A stretch of DNA of 9,865 nt from an uncultured Collinsella sp. (GCA_900764415.1 CAAFOA010000019.1:1-9865); one strand, 5' to 3'; numbered from the stretch's first letter, positions 1-6,584 are shown. Notes: generated from the letters alone by a model not told the origin. Made by a program: numbers and translations.

Positions 1-65
1 AAGCAGAAGACGGCATACGAGATGCAGCGTAGTCTCGTGGGCTCGGAGATGTGTATAAGAGACAG
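1..65 (+). other. Untrimmed Illumina P7/Nextera adapter (sequencing artefact)
   Basis: This is not genomic DNA. Bases 1-23 match the Illumina P7 flow-cell oligo lacking its first C. Bases 24-31 (GCAGCGTA) are in the i7 index position and are the reverse complement of TACGCTGC, which I recall as Nextera index N721. Bases 32-46 are the Nextera read-2 primer segment, and 47-65 are the 19-bp Tn5 mosaic end ending in AGACAG. Biological sequence can begin only at base 66. In frame 1 the adapter translates as part of an open reading frame with the peptide GSEMCIRDR, a string well known from contaminated protein databases. Any gene model starting at base 22 is therefore chimeric. Confidence 0.98.
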
Positions 66-66
66 A

Positions 67-330
67 CTCTATATATTAGTGGGGGCTGGAACGGTGGAGC
101 GCGCCGTGGCGAAAGAGGTGCTTGCCCAGGAGGACGTTATCAAGACCGCGACCTTTGGCGCCCCGGCGCTCGAAAGCGATTTGTACATCTTGCGTCCCCT
201 GGCCGATACCGAGCGCGATGTCGCACGGTTGGTCCTGCAGCACCTTCACGGCAACAGGACACGTGCGGCAGAGGTGCTCGGTATAAGCCGCACGACTTTA
301 TGGCGCCTGCTGAAGGACAACGACCGCTGA
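67..330 (+). CDS. Fis-type helix-turn-helix transcriptional regulator, C-terminal fragment
   Basis: The last 87 codons of a regulator, cut at its 5' end by the adapter junction and ending at TGA 328-330. The C-terminal ~45 residues form a Fis/HTH_8 DNA-binding domain: a helix containing TERDVARLVLQHL, then GNRTRAAEVLGIS, then the recognition helix RTTLWRLLK. This domain closes sigma-54-dependent activators of the NtrC/PrpR type and a number of related Coriobacterial regulators. The sensor and any AAA+ domain would lie upstream of the contig, so the class and ligand cannot be determined. No GAFTGA or Walker motif is in the visible part. The first codons after the junction (CTC TAT ATA TTA) are unusually AT-rich for this DNA, so the exact boundary of trustworthy sequence is uncertain by a few codons. 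The real start is not in the window. Confidence 0.8.
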   Translation, partial: LYILVGAGTVERAVAKEVLAQEDVIKTATFGAPALESDLYILRPLADTERDVARLVLQHLHGNRTRAAEVLGISRTTLWRLLKDNDR

Positions 331-413
331 GCGAGGCGCCGTGACCGCGTGCGGCGCGTGTGATACAGTCCAAAGAAGCATTGTTTCGATTGTGTTACGG
401 CGTGCGGGGGAGT

Positions 414-989
414 ATGGCGGAGACTTCAAAAACGAACCGAACAAAGCGAAGTGCGGCGCCGGTCGGCCGGCGTACGACTTCGCGGACGTGGGGCAAAAGC
501 GCCTCGGGGTTCGACGGCTCGTTCAAGCGCACAAAATATGGCTATCCTTCGGCAAGCGCTCGCTTGGCAATGCAGGCCGAGTCCTCGTTGTGGGGACGAA
601 GGCGCGTGGTGGGCTCAAAGCTCAAGCACGATGGAACGCTCGGCTACATTAGCCGTGGCGCTGCTCGCCGTAGCGGCCTCAATCCCGCAGGCTGGCATCG
701 CTACGTTCCGATCGCGGTCGTTGTTGCGATAATCGTCATCGCGCTCGCGGCGCTCGGATATGCCGGCGACGGCGCGAGTCTGGGCGCGATGTTCAAATCG
801 CCTGAACTTGCGCATGCTGGCACGGAGCTTGTTGAGGGCGCACAAGACCAGACGGGTGTGGCGCCCCAGCGCGGTATGGTCGCAGCTGCTGCCACCATTG
901 CCGATGCTCAAAAGGACGAAGGCGGGCAAAGCGACGACGCCGATGCGAGTCAGACGAGCGAAACGGCAACAACTCCATCGGCAAGATAA
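414..989 (+). CDS. Single-pass membrane protein of unknown function
   Basis: A 191-residue protein with no family I recognise. The N-terminal ~95 residues are strongly basic (many R and K, motifs such as GRRTTSRTWGKSA and WGRRRVVGSK) and rich in S, T and G, with no signal peptide at the start. One hydrophobic segment at about residues 98-117 (core IAVVVAIIVIALAALGY) is the only membrane span. The C-terminal ~70 residues are A-, D-, E- and Q-rich and end in an acidic, S/T-rich tail. By the positive-inside rule the basic half should be cytoplasmic and the acidic tail outside. The ATG at 414 has the purine run GGGGGAG almost directly in front of it, with only one base between, so GTG codons at 402 or 360 in the same frame are alternatives. 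The gene is monocistronic and ends at TAA 987-989, before a hairpin shared with the convergent nitroreductase gene. I am fairly sure it is a gene and have no function to offer. Confidence 0.7.
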   Translation: MAETSKTNRTKRSAAPVGRRTTSRTWGKSASGFDGSFKRTKYGYPSASARLAMQAESSLWGRRRVVGSKLKHDGTLGYISRGAARRSGLNPAGWHRYVPIAVVVAIIVIALAALGYAGDGASLGAMFKSPELAHAGTELVEGAQDQTGVAPQRGMVAAAATIADAQKDEGGQSDDADASQTSETATTPSAR

Positions 990-1033
990 GTTGCGAGTGG
1001 GGCAGCAAATATGGGACGGGGCCTTTCAGCGGG

Positions 1034-1057
1034 TCCGCCGTTCGTTAGAACGGCGGA
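1034..1057. terminator. Perfect 10-bp hairpin between convergent genes
   Basis: TCCGCCGTTC (1034-1043) and GAACGGCGGA (1048-1057) are exact reverse complements around a GTTA loop. The stem lies between the ends of two convergent genes (989 and 1063), where a shared bidirectional terminator is expected. Neither strand has a T-tract after the stem, so it is not a classical intrinsic terminator. It may act as a transcript 3'-end stabiliser or an atypical terminator. Confidence 0.6.
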
Positions 1058-1062
1058 ACTAA

Positions 1063-1584
1063 TCACCTGACGTAAACGACGTTGTCGCGGCGAGGCTTGG
1101 CCTCGGGAAGCACGTCCTCGGCGTAGCCCAGAATGCAGTTGCCCACACCGCGCAGGCTTCCGTCGGCGGGCAGGTCCCAGCTGGCCAGCAGCTCCAGGCC
1201 CTCGGGCGAATCGAAAACCTCGTGGGCGCGATGAATCCAGCACGAATCGACGCCCAGCGCATAGGCTGCGTTAAGCAGGTTGCCCATGGCGAGCGAGCCG
1301 TCTTCCAGGTGCGTGGGCACGCTGCGGTCGACGAGCACTACCACAACAGTCTTGGCCCCGTAGAAGGGATCGCCATCGCTGCCCATAACTTGGGCGTTGA
1401 GCTGCGAGAGACGCTCGACGGTCGCGGGGTCGGTGACGGCGACGAACGTGACCGGCTGACGTCCCATGCCGCTCGGCGCGTACTGGCCTGCCTCGATAAT
1501 GCGTGCGAGCTTTTCTGCCTCGACGGGGCGATCGCTGTAGTTGCGGCAGCTACGGCGATGGATGAGCGCTTCGATGGTCTCCAT
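1063..1584 (-). CDS. Nitroreductase-family FMN-dependent oxidoreductase
   Basis: A 173-residue cytoplasmic flavoprotein of the nitroreductase fold, which transfers hydride from NAD(P)H through FMN to nitro compounds, quinones or other acceptors. Members are normally dimers. Family marks are the N-terminal HRRSCRNYSDRPV (residues 9-21, arginines placed to bind the FMN phosphate), the YAPSGMGRQP loop (35-44, matching PSxxNxQP with G in place of N), the long central helix GSLAMGNLLNAAYALGVDSCW (about 96-116), and the C-terminal GVGNCILGYAED (147-157) followed by KPRRDNVVYV. The ATG at 1584 is preferred over any of the in-frame codons further upstream because it is preceded by AGGAG at 1590-1594 with 5 bases between, and because the family motif begins within 10 residues. 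The natural substrate cannot be read from the sequence. The gene stands alone, divergent from the 96-residue protein. Confidence 0.9.
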   Translation of the reverse strand: METIEALIHRRSCRNYSDRPVEAEKLARIIEAGQYAPSGMGRQPVTFVAVTDPATVERLSQLNAQVMGSDGDPFYGAKTVVVVLVDRSVPTHLEDGSLAMGNLLNAAYALGVDSCWIHRAHEVFDSPEGLELLASWDLPADGSLRGVGNCILGYAEDVLPEAKPRRDNVVYVR

Positions 1585-1878
1585 GGGTTCTCCTAGCGAT
1601 GACGTTGCAGATACTCCGTTCTTACCCGTCGTGCCGTAGCCGTAATCGCGCAGAGGGCCCAAACAGCAATAGTCACCAATCGGAAAAGTCGGCTTGCATA
1701 AAACTGCGGCAAGAATGTGAGAAGCTAATGAGATGGTTAAACGTTTTATCCCGTCTACCCTGCGGTTTTTTACCACTTGCCTAAAACATGGGCGCATATC
1801 CATTGATAAAGGTTTTACTAAAGGGGTACCAACGTTTATCAATGCGCTGTGGTGGCGCTGGGCCAGGAGGTAACTATC
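1585..1878. other. Divergent intergenic region, AT-richer than its surroundings
   Basis: This 294-bp region separates the nitroreductase gene (minus) from the 96-residue protein gene (plus) and must hold both promoters. The half nearest the plus-strand gene (about 1690-1845) is clearly AT-richer than flanking coding DNA. It contains an 8-bp palindrome AAACGTTT (1739-1746), the related string AACGTTTATC (1831-1840) and a long inverted repeat at 1801-1844, described separately. A strong plus-strand Shine-Dalgarno, AGGAGG at 1865-1870, closes it. I could not identify a convincing minus-strand -10/-35 pair, riboswitch or small gene here. Confidence 0.55.
1801..1844. promoter_or_regulatory. 10-bp inverted repeat with candidate promoter
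   Basis: CATTGATAAA (1801-1810) and TTTATCAATG (1835-1844) are perfect reverse complements separated by 24 bp. The centre-to-centre distance is 34 bp, close to three helical turns. The arms also place two TTGATA hexamers facing each other. On the plus strand TTGATA (1803-1808), an 18-bp gap and TACCAA (1827-1832) form a possible sigma-70-type promoter for the 96-residue protein. TTTACT (1814-1819), 17 bp and TATCAA (1837-1842) is an alternative. The repeat may be a two-site operator, or simply the stem of a structure in a transcript crossing it. Its position fits regulation of one or both divergent genes, but no binding protein can be named. Confidence 0.45.
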
Positions 1879-2169
1879 ATGTTCCAGGCTGGAGATGTCG
1901 TCGAGACTGACTTCGAAGGATTTCTGAAGCTGCTGCGTTCCAAGACGCGCGCTTTCGTGTCGATCAACGATCACGAGTACTACATCACGCACACCGATGG
2001 CTATTGGCGTGTTCAGGATTGCGAGACCCTCAACGATAAGGGCCACTTTACTGATTGCTCCGAGCTGGTCAACACGGTCTGCGAGGTCGTCGAGCTGCCT
2101 TGGATCTGCGGCAAGAGCCTGCACGACAGCTTTGCGGGCGCAACGGTCTACGAGGCCGTCGCTGCCTAA
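1879..2169 (+). CDS. Small acidic protein of unknown function (96 residues)
   Basis: A 96-residue soluble protein beginning MFQAGDVVETDFEGF. The ATG at 1879 has a textbook AGGAGG (1865-1870) 8 bases upstream, which is why I chose it over the in-frame GTG near 1849. The protein is acidic, lacks a signal peptide and membrane spans, and contains four cysteines (48, 60, 68, 77) that do not form a CxxC pattern. Aromatic-rich stretches (HEYYITHTDGYWRV, about 32-45) suggest a compact beta-rich domain followed by a helical segment (SELVNTVCEVVEL). I do not recognise the family. Strong translation signals, its own terminator right after the stop and a structured promoter region indicate a genuine, well-expressed single gene. 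Function unknown. Confidence 0.8.
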   Translation: MFQAGDVVETDFEGFLKLLRSKTRAFVSINDHEYYITHTDGYWRVQDCETLNDKGHFTDCSELVNTVCEVVELPWICGKSLHDSFAGATVYEAVAA

Positions 2170-2196
2170 CGGGCAAATACATCGCTATTCTCGCGT

Positions 2197-2232
2197 GACC
2201 GCCGGCGCCGCCCCCGCGCCGGCGGTCTTTTT
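2197..2232 (+). terminator. Strong intrinsic terminator
   Basis: A perfect 12-bp GC-rich stem (GACCGCCGGCGC at 2197-2208, complement at 2216-2227) with a 7-base C-rich loop is followed by TTTTT at 2228-2232. It lies 28 bases after the stop of the 96-residue protein gene and isolates it from the marR operon. Confidence 0.95.
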
Positions 2233-2275
2233 CTATCGATATGCAATGTAGAGCCGACCATATATGTCGAGCTTA

Positions 2276-2335
2276 TTGACGATAGTCAAAACTCGGACTA
2301 ATCTAGAAATACAAATTGGTCAAAATTCGGACAAT
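2276..2335 (+). promoter_or_regulatory. Promoter/operator region of the marR-ABC operon with a duplicated motif
   Basis: Two copies of a motif lie in tandem: GTCAAAACTCGGA at 2285-2297 and GTCAAAATTCGGA at 2319-2331. They differ at one position and are offset by 34 bp. Each is embedded in a partial dyad: TAGTC and GACTA flank the first (2283-2287, 2296-2300), and TTGGTC and GACAA flank the second. A TTGACG hexamer at 2276-2281 could be a -35 box, with a poor -10 (TAATCT, 2299-2304) 17 bp downstream, so the first motif would sit inside the promoter spacer. MarR repressors commonly bind such paired dyads in their own promoter, so autorepression by the downstream protein is the simplest reading. 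That is inference. Confidence 0.55.
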
Positions 2336-2350
2336 CGAATGGTGGGATAG

Positions 2351-2851
2351 ATGAATAGCGCGGTTACGCTGGTCGATTTCGACCGGATGCTCAATGGACT
2401 CGATCATATCTATTCGGAGTTCTCACGCGCCTGCGGCCTTTCGGACTGCGCCTATTGGATGCTCGTCGACATCAGCACGGCGGGCGGCAGCGTCGCTGTG
2501 AGTCGTCTGACAAGCGAATGGTTCTATAGCAAACAGACGATCAACTCGGCCATTAAAACCTTGACGGCGCGGGGTTTCGCCACGCTGGGGTTTGCCGAAG
2601 GCAGTCGCAAGAACAAGGTTGTAAGCCTGACCGAAGAGGGCAGGCGATTTGCCGAGCGTTATGCGCTGCCGGCGCAAGGGGCCGAGCAGAGAGCCTTCGA
2701 TGCCCTCGAGCCATGGGAGCAGCGCGAGATTATGCGCTTGATCGGCAAATTCTCTCAGGTGCTCGGCGACGAGTGCGAGACATTTAAGCAGCAGGTGGCA
2801 GCCGAAAGTCAGATGCAAGATCGACGTGAGGGGGAGTCGTGCGACTGCTAA
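2351..2851 (+). CDS. MarR-family transcriptional regulator
   Basis: A 166-residue winged-helix regulator, the usual MarR size. An N-terminal dimerisation helix (DFDRMLNGLDHIYSEFSRACGLS, about 9-31) precedes the DNA-binding domain: helix SVAVSRLTSEWF (47-58), recognition helix YSKQTINSAIKTLTARGF (59-76) and a wing whose tip is EGSRKNKVVSLTEEG (83-97). Long C-terminal helices (about 117-150) complete the dimer interface. The ATG at 2351 is preceded by a mediocre GGTGGGAT site. The gene is first in an operon with two ABC exporter subunits and overlaps the next gene, an arrangement typical of repressors that sense a toxic compound or export substrate and derepress their own pump. The C-terminal tail CDC and other cysteines (29, 33, 142) leave thiol sensing possible but unproven. 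Ligand unknown. Confidence 0.9.
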   Translation: MNSAVTLVDFDRMLNGLDHIYSEFSRACGLSDCAYWMLVDISTAGGSVAVSRLTSEWFYSKQTINSAIKTLTARGFATLGFAEGSRKNKVVSLTEEGRRFAERYALPAQGAEQRAFDALEPWEQREIMRLIGKFSQVLGDECETFKQQVAAESQMQDRREGESCDC

Positions 2852-4575
2852 TGAGGTTTTTGAAGCCCTATCGAGGGCTTGTCGCAGTGACGCTGCTGGT
2901 GCTGCTGGTGGATAACGTCGGTACGCTGTTGGTTCCCACGATGCTGGCGAACATGGTCAACACCGGTATTACCACGGGCGATGTCGACTACATTTTACGC
3001 AACGGCCTATACATGTTTATCGCGACCAGCATGGCTAGCGGCGGCACGGTGCTGGGCTGCTATCTTTCGGCGCGCCTGGCCGCCAACGTGGCCTGCGATA
3101 TCCGCAATGCCGTGTACGACAAATCGCTCGAGCTCGCTGCCAGCGACTTTGAGCGTTTTGGCACGGGATCGATGATCACACGCTCGCTCAACGACATCAA
3201 CGTGATTCAGCAGGCTATCCTGCAGACGATTCAGCTGGTGCTGCCGGTGCCGTTCTTGGCCGTCGCGGGCATCATTTTTGCTTGGTTCATCGATCCCGCT
3301 ATGGGAACGCTGTTGGGCGTGGTAGTTGCGATCGTGCTGGTGGCGGCGGTCTTTACGGTGGCTAACGCCGCGCCGATTTTTATGCGCCTTCAGAGCTTTA
3401 TCGACCGTATGAACGTGGTGCTGCGTGAGAACATCGTGGGCGTTCGCGTCATCCGCGCTTTCAATAAGGAGCGCCACGAGGAGCAGCGCCTGGACGAGGT
3501 ATTTAGCGATTACGCGGACAACGCCATTAAGGTCAACCACCTGTTTGTGGGGCTCGACAGCTCCAGCTTCTTTTTGATGAACATCGCCGAGGTAGCGGTG
3601 CTGTGGGTGGGCGGTAACCGGGTGGGCGCCCATGCGATGCAGATCGCGAGCATCTCGGCGGTGCTGGAGTACGCGATCCTGATTCTGTTCTTTGTGATGA
3701 TGGCGCAGATGGTGATTTTGACGCTTCCGCGTGCCGCTGCGTGCCTCAACCGTGCGCAACAGGTGCTGGAGATTGAGCCGAGTATCGTCGATGGTGAGCG
3801 AACGCTCGACGCGGGCACGTCCGACTCAAAGGACGGAACCGGCGCGGTTGCCGTGTTCGACCATATGTCGTTTCGTTTTGACGATGCCGACGAGGACACG
3901 CTGTGCGATCTGAACTTTACCTGTCGCCGCGGTCAGACGACCGCGATCGTCGGCTCGACGGGTTCGGGCAAGTCGACGGTGGCCAAGCTCCTGCTGCGCT
4001 TCCACGACGCCACCAAGGGCGCCATTCGCCTGGACGGCGTCGATCTGCGCGACCTTTCGCAAGACGAGATTCGCGGGCATATCGCTTACGTGCCGCAGAA
4101 GGCGTGGCTGTTCTCGGGCACCGTGGCAAGCAACCTGCGCTTTGGCAACGAAGACGCGACTGAGGCCGACATGATTCATGCGCTCCAGGTTGCCCAGAGC
4201 ACCTTTGTGCTCGATCAGCCGCAGGGGCTCGATACCCCGGTGGCGCAGGGCGGCACGAACTTTTCGGGCGGCCAGCGCCAGCGTCTGGCCATCGCCCGTG
4301 CGCTCATGAAGCATGCCGATCTATATATCTTCGATGACAGTTTTTCGGCCCTGGACTTTAAGACCGATGCTGCCCTGCGCCATGCGTTGCAAGACGAGAC
4401 GCGTGACGCCGCGGTGCTCATCATCGCGCAGCGCATCTCCACGATTTTGCACGCCGACCAGATTGTCGTGCTCAAGGACGGCGAGGTTGTGGGGCTGGGC
4501 ACGCATGGCGAGCTTATGGAAACCTGCGAGGTGTACCGCGCCATCGCGGAATCGCAGATGAAGGGAGGTGAGTAG
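2839..4575 (+). CDS. ABC exporter subunit with degenerate ATP site (heterodimer half A)
   Basis: A 578-residue type-IV ABC exporter half-transporter: an N-terminal transmembrane domain (six hydrophobic spans between about residues 13 and 297) and a nucleotide-binding domain. Walker A is GSTGSGKST (372-380), the Q-loop glutamine is Q420 in YVPQKAW, and the signature is NFSGGQRQR (474-482), a consensus LSGGQ type. Walker B is LYIFDD (495-500), with Asp at the position of the catalytic Glu, and the switch residue is Gln (IAQRIST, Q531) instead of His. These two changes mark the non-catalytic half of heterodimeric exporters such as TM287/288 and BmrCD, so it should pair with the next gene's product. 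The GTG at 2839 follows GAGGGGGAG closely and overlaps marR by 13 bp. An ATG at 2851 overlapping the marR stop (574 residues) is an alternative. Substrate unknown; export of drugs, peptides or lipids is possible. Confidence 0.93.
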   Translation: MRLLMRFLKPYRGLVAVTLLVLLVDNVGTLLVPTMLANMVNTGITTGDVDYILRNGLYMFIATSMASGGTVLGCYLSARLAANVACDIRNAVYDKSLELAASDFERFGTGSMITRSLNDINVIQQAILQTIQLVLPVPFLAVAGIIFAWFIDPAMGTLLGVVVAIVLVAAVFTVANAAPIFMRLQSFIDRMNVVLRENIVGVRVIRAFNKERHEEQRLDEVFSDYADNAIKVNHLFVGLDSSSFFLMNIAEVAVLWVGGNRVGAHAMQIASISAVLEYAILILFFVMMAQMVILTLPRAAACLNRAQQVLEIEPSIVDGERTLDAGTSDSKDGTGAVAVFDHMSFRFDDADEDTLCDLNFTCRRGQTTAIVGSTGSGKSTVAKLLLRFHDATKGAIRLDGVDLRDLSQDEIRGHIAYVPQKAWLFSGTVASNLRFGNEDATEADMIHALQVAQSTFVLDQPQGLDTPVAQGGTNFSGGQRQRLAIARALMKHADLYIFDDSFSALDFKTDAALRHALQDETRDAAVLIIAQRISTILHADQIVVLKDGEVVGLGTHGELMETCEVYRAIAESQMKGGE

Positions 4576-4576
4576 C

Positions 4577-6583
4577 ATGACCGAGGAGCTCAAGAAGCAG
4601 GGCGGCGTTGATGACGCCGCTGCCGCGGGACTGGTCGAGGAAACGGCTGCCGCGTCGACCGAGCTGGATGACGCCGCCAAGGCTGCAGCCGAGCGCGAGG
4701 CTCGCCGCCAAGCGCTCTACGAGGAAAACGAGCGCGCGGAGGATGAGCGCGCCCGAGCCGAGGCGGAACGCATGCGCGACGTGGACGATGAAGACGAGGA
4801 CGAGACGCCTCGGGATACCTGGGCGACGGTGCGCCGCCTGTGGAGCGAGGCTGCCGGCGACCATTGGCGCTTCTATATCGTGTTTGCGAGCATTGTGTTC
4901 TATGCCATCTTTAACACTGCTGCGCCGGCATATAGCGCCCGCGTGATCGATGAGCTGTGGGGCCACATTCAGGTGGCGTTTGCTAACGACACCACCTTCA
5001 ACATCACCTGGGAGAACTGCGGCAGGACCATCTTCATCTACTTTATGATTTGGACCGCCGCCGCCTCGCTCTACGCGCTCCAGAGCTTTTTGATGTCGAG
5101 TGTGGCCGAACGCCTCAACCTGCGCCTACGCAACCGCATCGCACAAAAGCTCAACCGTCTGCCGCTTGCCTTCTTTGACGCGCATCGTTCCGGCGAGGTC
5201 GTCAGCCGCGCGACCAACGACCTGGACAAGATGTCCGAGAGCATGCAGCGTGGCTTGCTGCAGCTTCTGGTGTCGATCGGTACCGTGGTGGGCGCCGTGA
5301 GCGTGATGTTCGTGTTTAGCGTGCCGCTCACGCTCGTCTTTTTGTTCTTTACGGCGCTGTCGCTGCTGGTGACCAAGGTGGTCTCGCGCCGCACGCATGA
5401 CGTAACCGGTGAGCGCCAAGAGTGGGTGTCAAGGATTACGAGCGCGGTTGAGGAGGGCTACTCGGGCCGTCTGGTGATTCGCGCGTTCAACCGTGAGCGC
5501 CAGAGCTCTGCCGAGGTGCACCAGGCCTCGGGCGAGCTGGCACGTGTGAGTGCCAAGGCCGACTTTATGATTAACGCCGTCGGCCCCGCGGTGCGCTTTA
5601 TCGGCCGCCTGGCACAGATCGTGATTGCGATTGTGGGCTGCAGCATGCTGGTTGCCGGCCACATGACCGTCGGCGTGTTCCAGGCGTTCTTCCAGTTTAT
5701 CTACGAGGCATCTGAGCCCATGACGCAGCTGTCGTTTACCTTCAACTCGCTGCAGAGCGCGCTGGCGAGCGCGGAGCGCGTGTTCGACCTGCTCGATGAA
5801 CCCGAGATGGAGGCAGATCCGCGGCCGGGCGAGGCTGCCAAGCTGCCGGGTCGCGTGGAGGGCCGCGTCGCTTTTGAGCATGTGCGCTTTGGCTACGCGC
5901 CCGACAAGCCGCTCATGCGCGACGTGTCGTTTACCGCCGAGCCGGGCCAGAAGATCGCCGTGGTGGGAACCACGGGCGCGGGCAAAACCACGCTCATCAA
6001 TCTGCTCATGCGCTTCTACGAGATTGACGGCGGGCGCATTACGCTCGACGGCGTGGACACGAGCCGCATGGATCGTGGCGAGCTGCGCCAGCAGTTTGGC
6101 ATGGTGTTGCAGGATGCCTGGCTGTTCGACGGAACGATTGCCGAGAATATCGCCTATGGCTGCCCCGAGGCGACGCGCGAGGAGATCGTGGCGGCCGCAC
6201 GCGCCGCGCAGGTCGACTTCTTTGTGCGCACCATGCCGCAGGGCTATGACACGCGCGTGGCCAACGATGCCGAGAGCATTAGCCAGGGTCAGCGCCAGCT
6301 GTTGACCATTGCGCGCGTGTTGCTCAACAACCCGGCGATTCTCATCCTGGATGAGGCGACCTCAAGCGTGGATACGCGCACCGAGCTTGCCATCGGCCGC
6401 GCCATGGACGCGCTCATGCATGGGCGCACGAGCTTTGTGATCGCGCATCGCCTGTCGACGATCGTGGATGCCGACCTGATCTTGGTCATGGACCACGGCA
6501 ATATCATCGAGCAGGGTACGCACAAGGAGCTACTGGCTGCCGAGGGTGCCTACGCCGACCTCTACCTAAGCCAGTTCGCATGA
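4577..6583 (+). CDS. ABC exporter subunit with catalytic ATP site (heterodimer half B)
   Basis: A 668-residue half-transporter that partners the preceding subunit. An N-terminal extension of about 80 residues is unusual: alanine-rich, then strongly charged (residues 36-78, ending in a D/E run), probably a cytoplasmic coiled helix. The transmembrane domain occupies about 95-380. The nucleotide-binding domain has Walker A GTTGAGKTT (464-472), Q512 in VLQDAWLF, Walker B ILILDEA (588-594) with catalytic E593, and switch H624 in IAHRLST. The signature is ISQGQRQ (568-574), with Gln replacing the first Gly of SGGQ. So site 2 (this Walker A/B with the partner's SGGQ) is consensus, and site 1 is degenerate. 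The ATG at 4577 lies one base after the previous stop and has GGGAGG at 4563-4568 inside the previous gene, so the two are translationally coupled. A GTG at 4568 lies inside that site and is disfavoured. Confidence 0.94.
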   Translation: MTEELKKQGGVDDAAAAGLVEETAAASTELDDAAKAAAEREARRQALYEENERAEDERARAEAERMRDVDDEDEDETPRDTWATVRRLWSEAAGDHWRFYIVFASIVFYAIFNTAAPAYSARVIDELWGHIQVAFANDTTFNITWENCGRTIFIYFMIWTAAASLYALQSFLMSSVAERLNLRLRNRIAQKLNRLPLAFFDAHRSGEVVSRATNDLDKMSESMQRGLLQLLVSIGTVVGAVSVMFVFSVPLTLVFLFFTALSLLVTKVVSRRTHDVTGERQEWVSRITSAVEEGYSGRLVIRAFNRERQSSAEVHQASGELARVSAKADFMINAVGPAVRFIGRLAQIVIAIVGCSMLVAGHMTVGVFQAFFQFIYEASEPMTQLSFTFNSLQSALASAERVFDLLDEPEMEADPRPGEAAKLPGRVEGRVAFEHVRFGYAPDKPLMRDVSFTAEPGQKIAVVGTTGAGKTTLINLLMRFYEIDGGRITLDGVDTSRMDRGELRQQFGMVLQDAWLFDGTIAENIAYGCPEATREEIVAAARAAQVDFFVRTMPQGYDTRVANDAESISQGQRQLLTIARVLLNNPAILILDEATSSVDTRTELAIGRAMDALMHGRTSFVIAHRLSTIVDADLILVMDHGNIIEQGTHKELLAAEGAYADLYLSQFA

Positions 6584-6584
6584 G

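Noticed and set aside
336..357. GCGCCG and CGGCGC pair downstream of the truncated regulator
   Set aside because: The stem is only six base pairs with a ten-base loop and no T-tract, a common occurrence in GC-rich DNA.
1742..1751. The 10-mer CGTTTTATCC also occurs at 8374-8383 in front of ilvE
   Set aside because: Tens of repeated 10-mers are expected by chance in a window of this size, and the surrounding bases and -10 regions do not match.
1599..1784. A 61-codon open frame in the intergenic region before the 96-residue gene
   Set aside because: It has no ribosome binding site, its composition is not protein-like, and it lies over the upstream region of the minus-strand nitroreductase.
1585..2124. 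Upstream extension of the nitroreductase frame by 180 codons on the minus strand
   Set aside because: The extension crosses the whole intergenic region and the opposite-strand 96-residue gene. The start at 1584 has a proper AGGAG site and begins just before the family motif.
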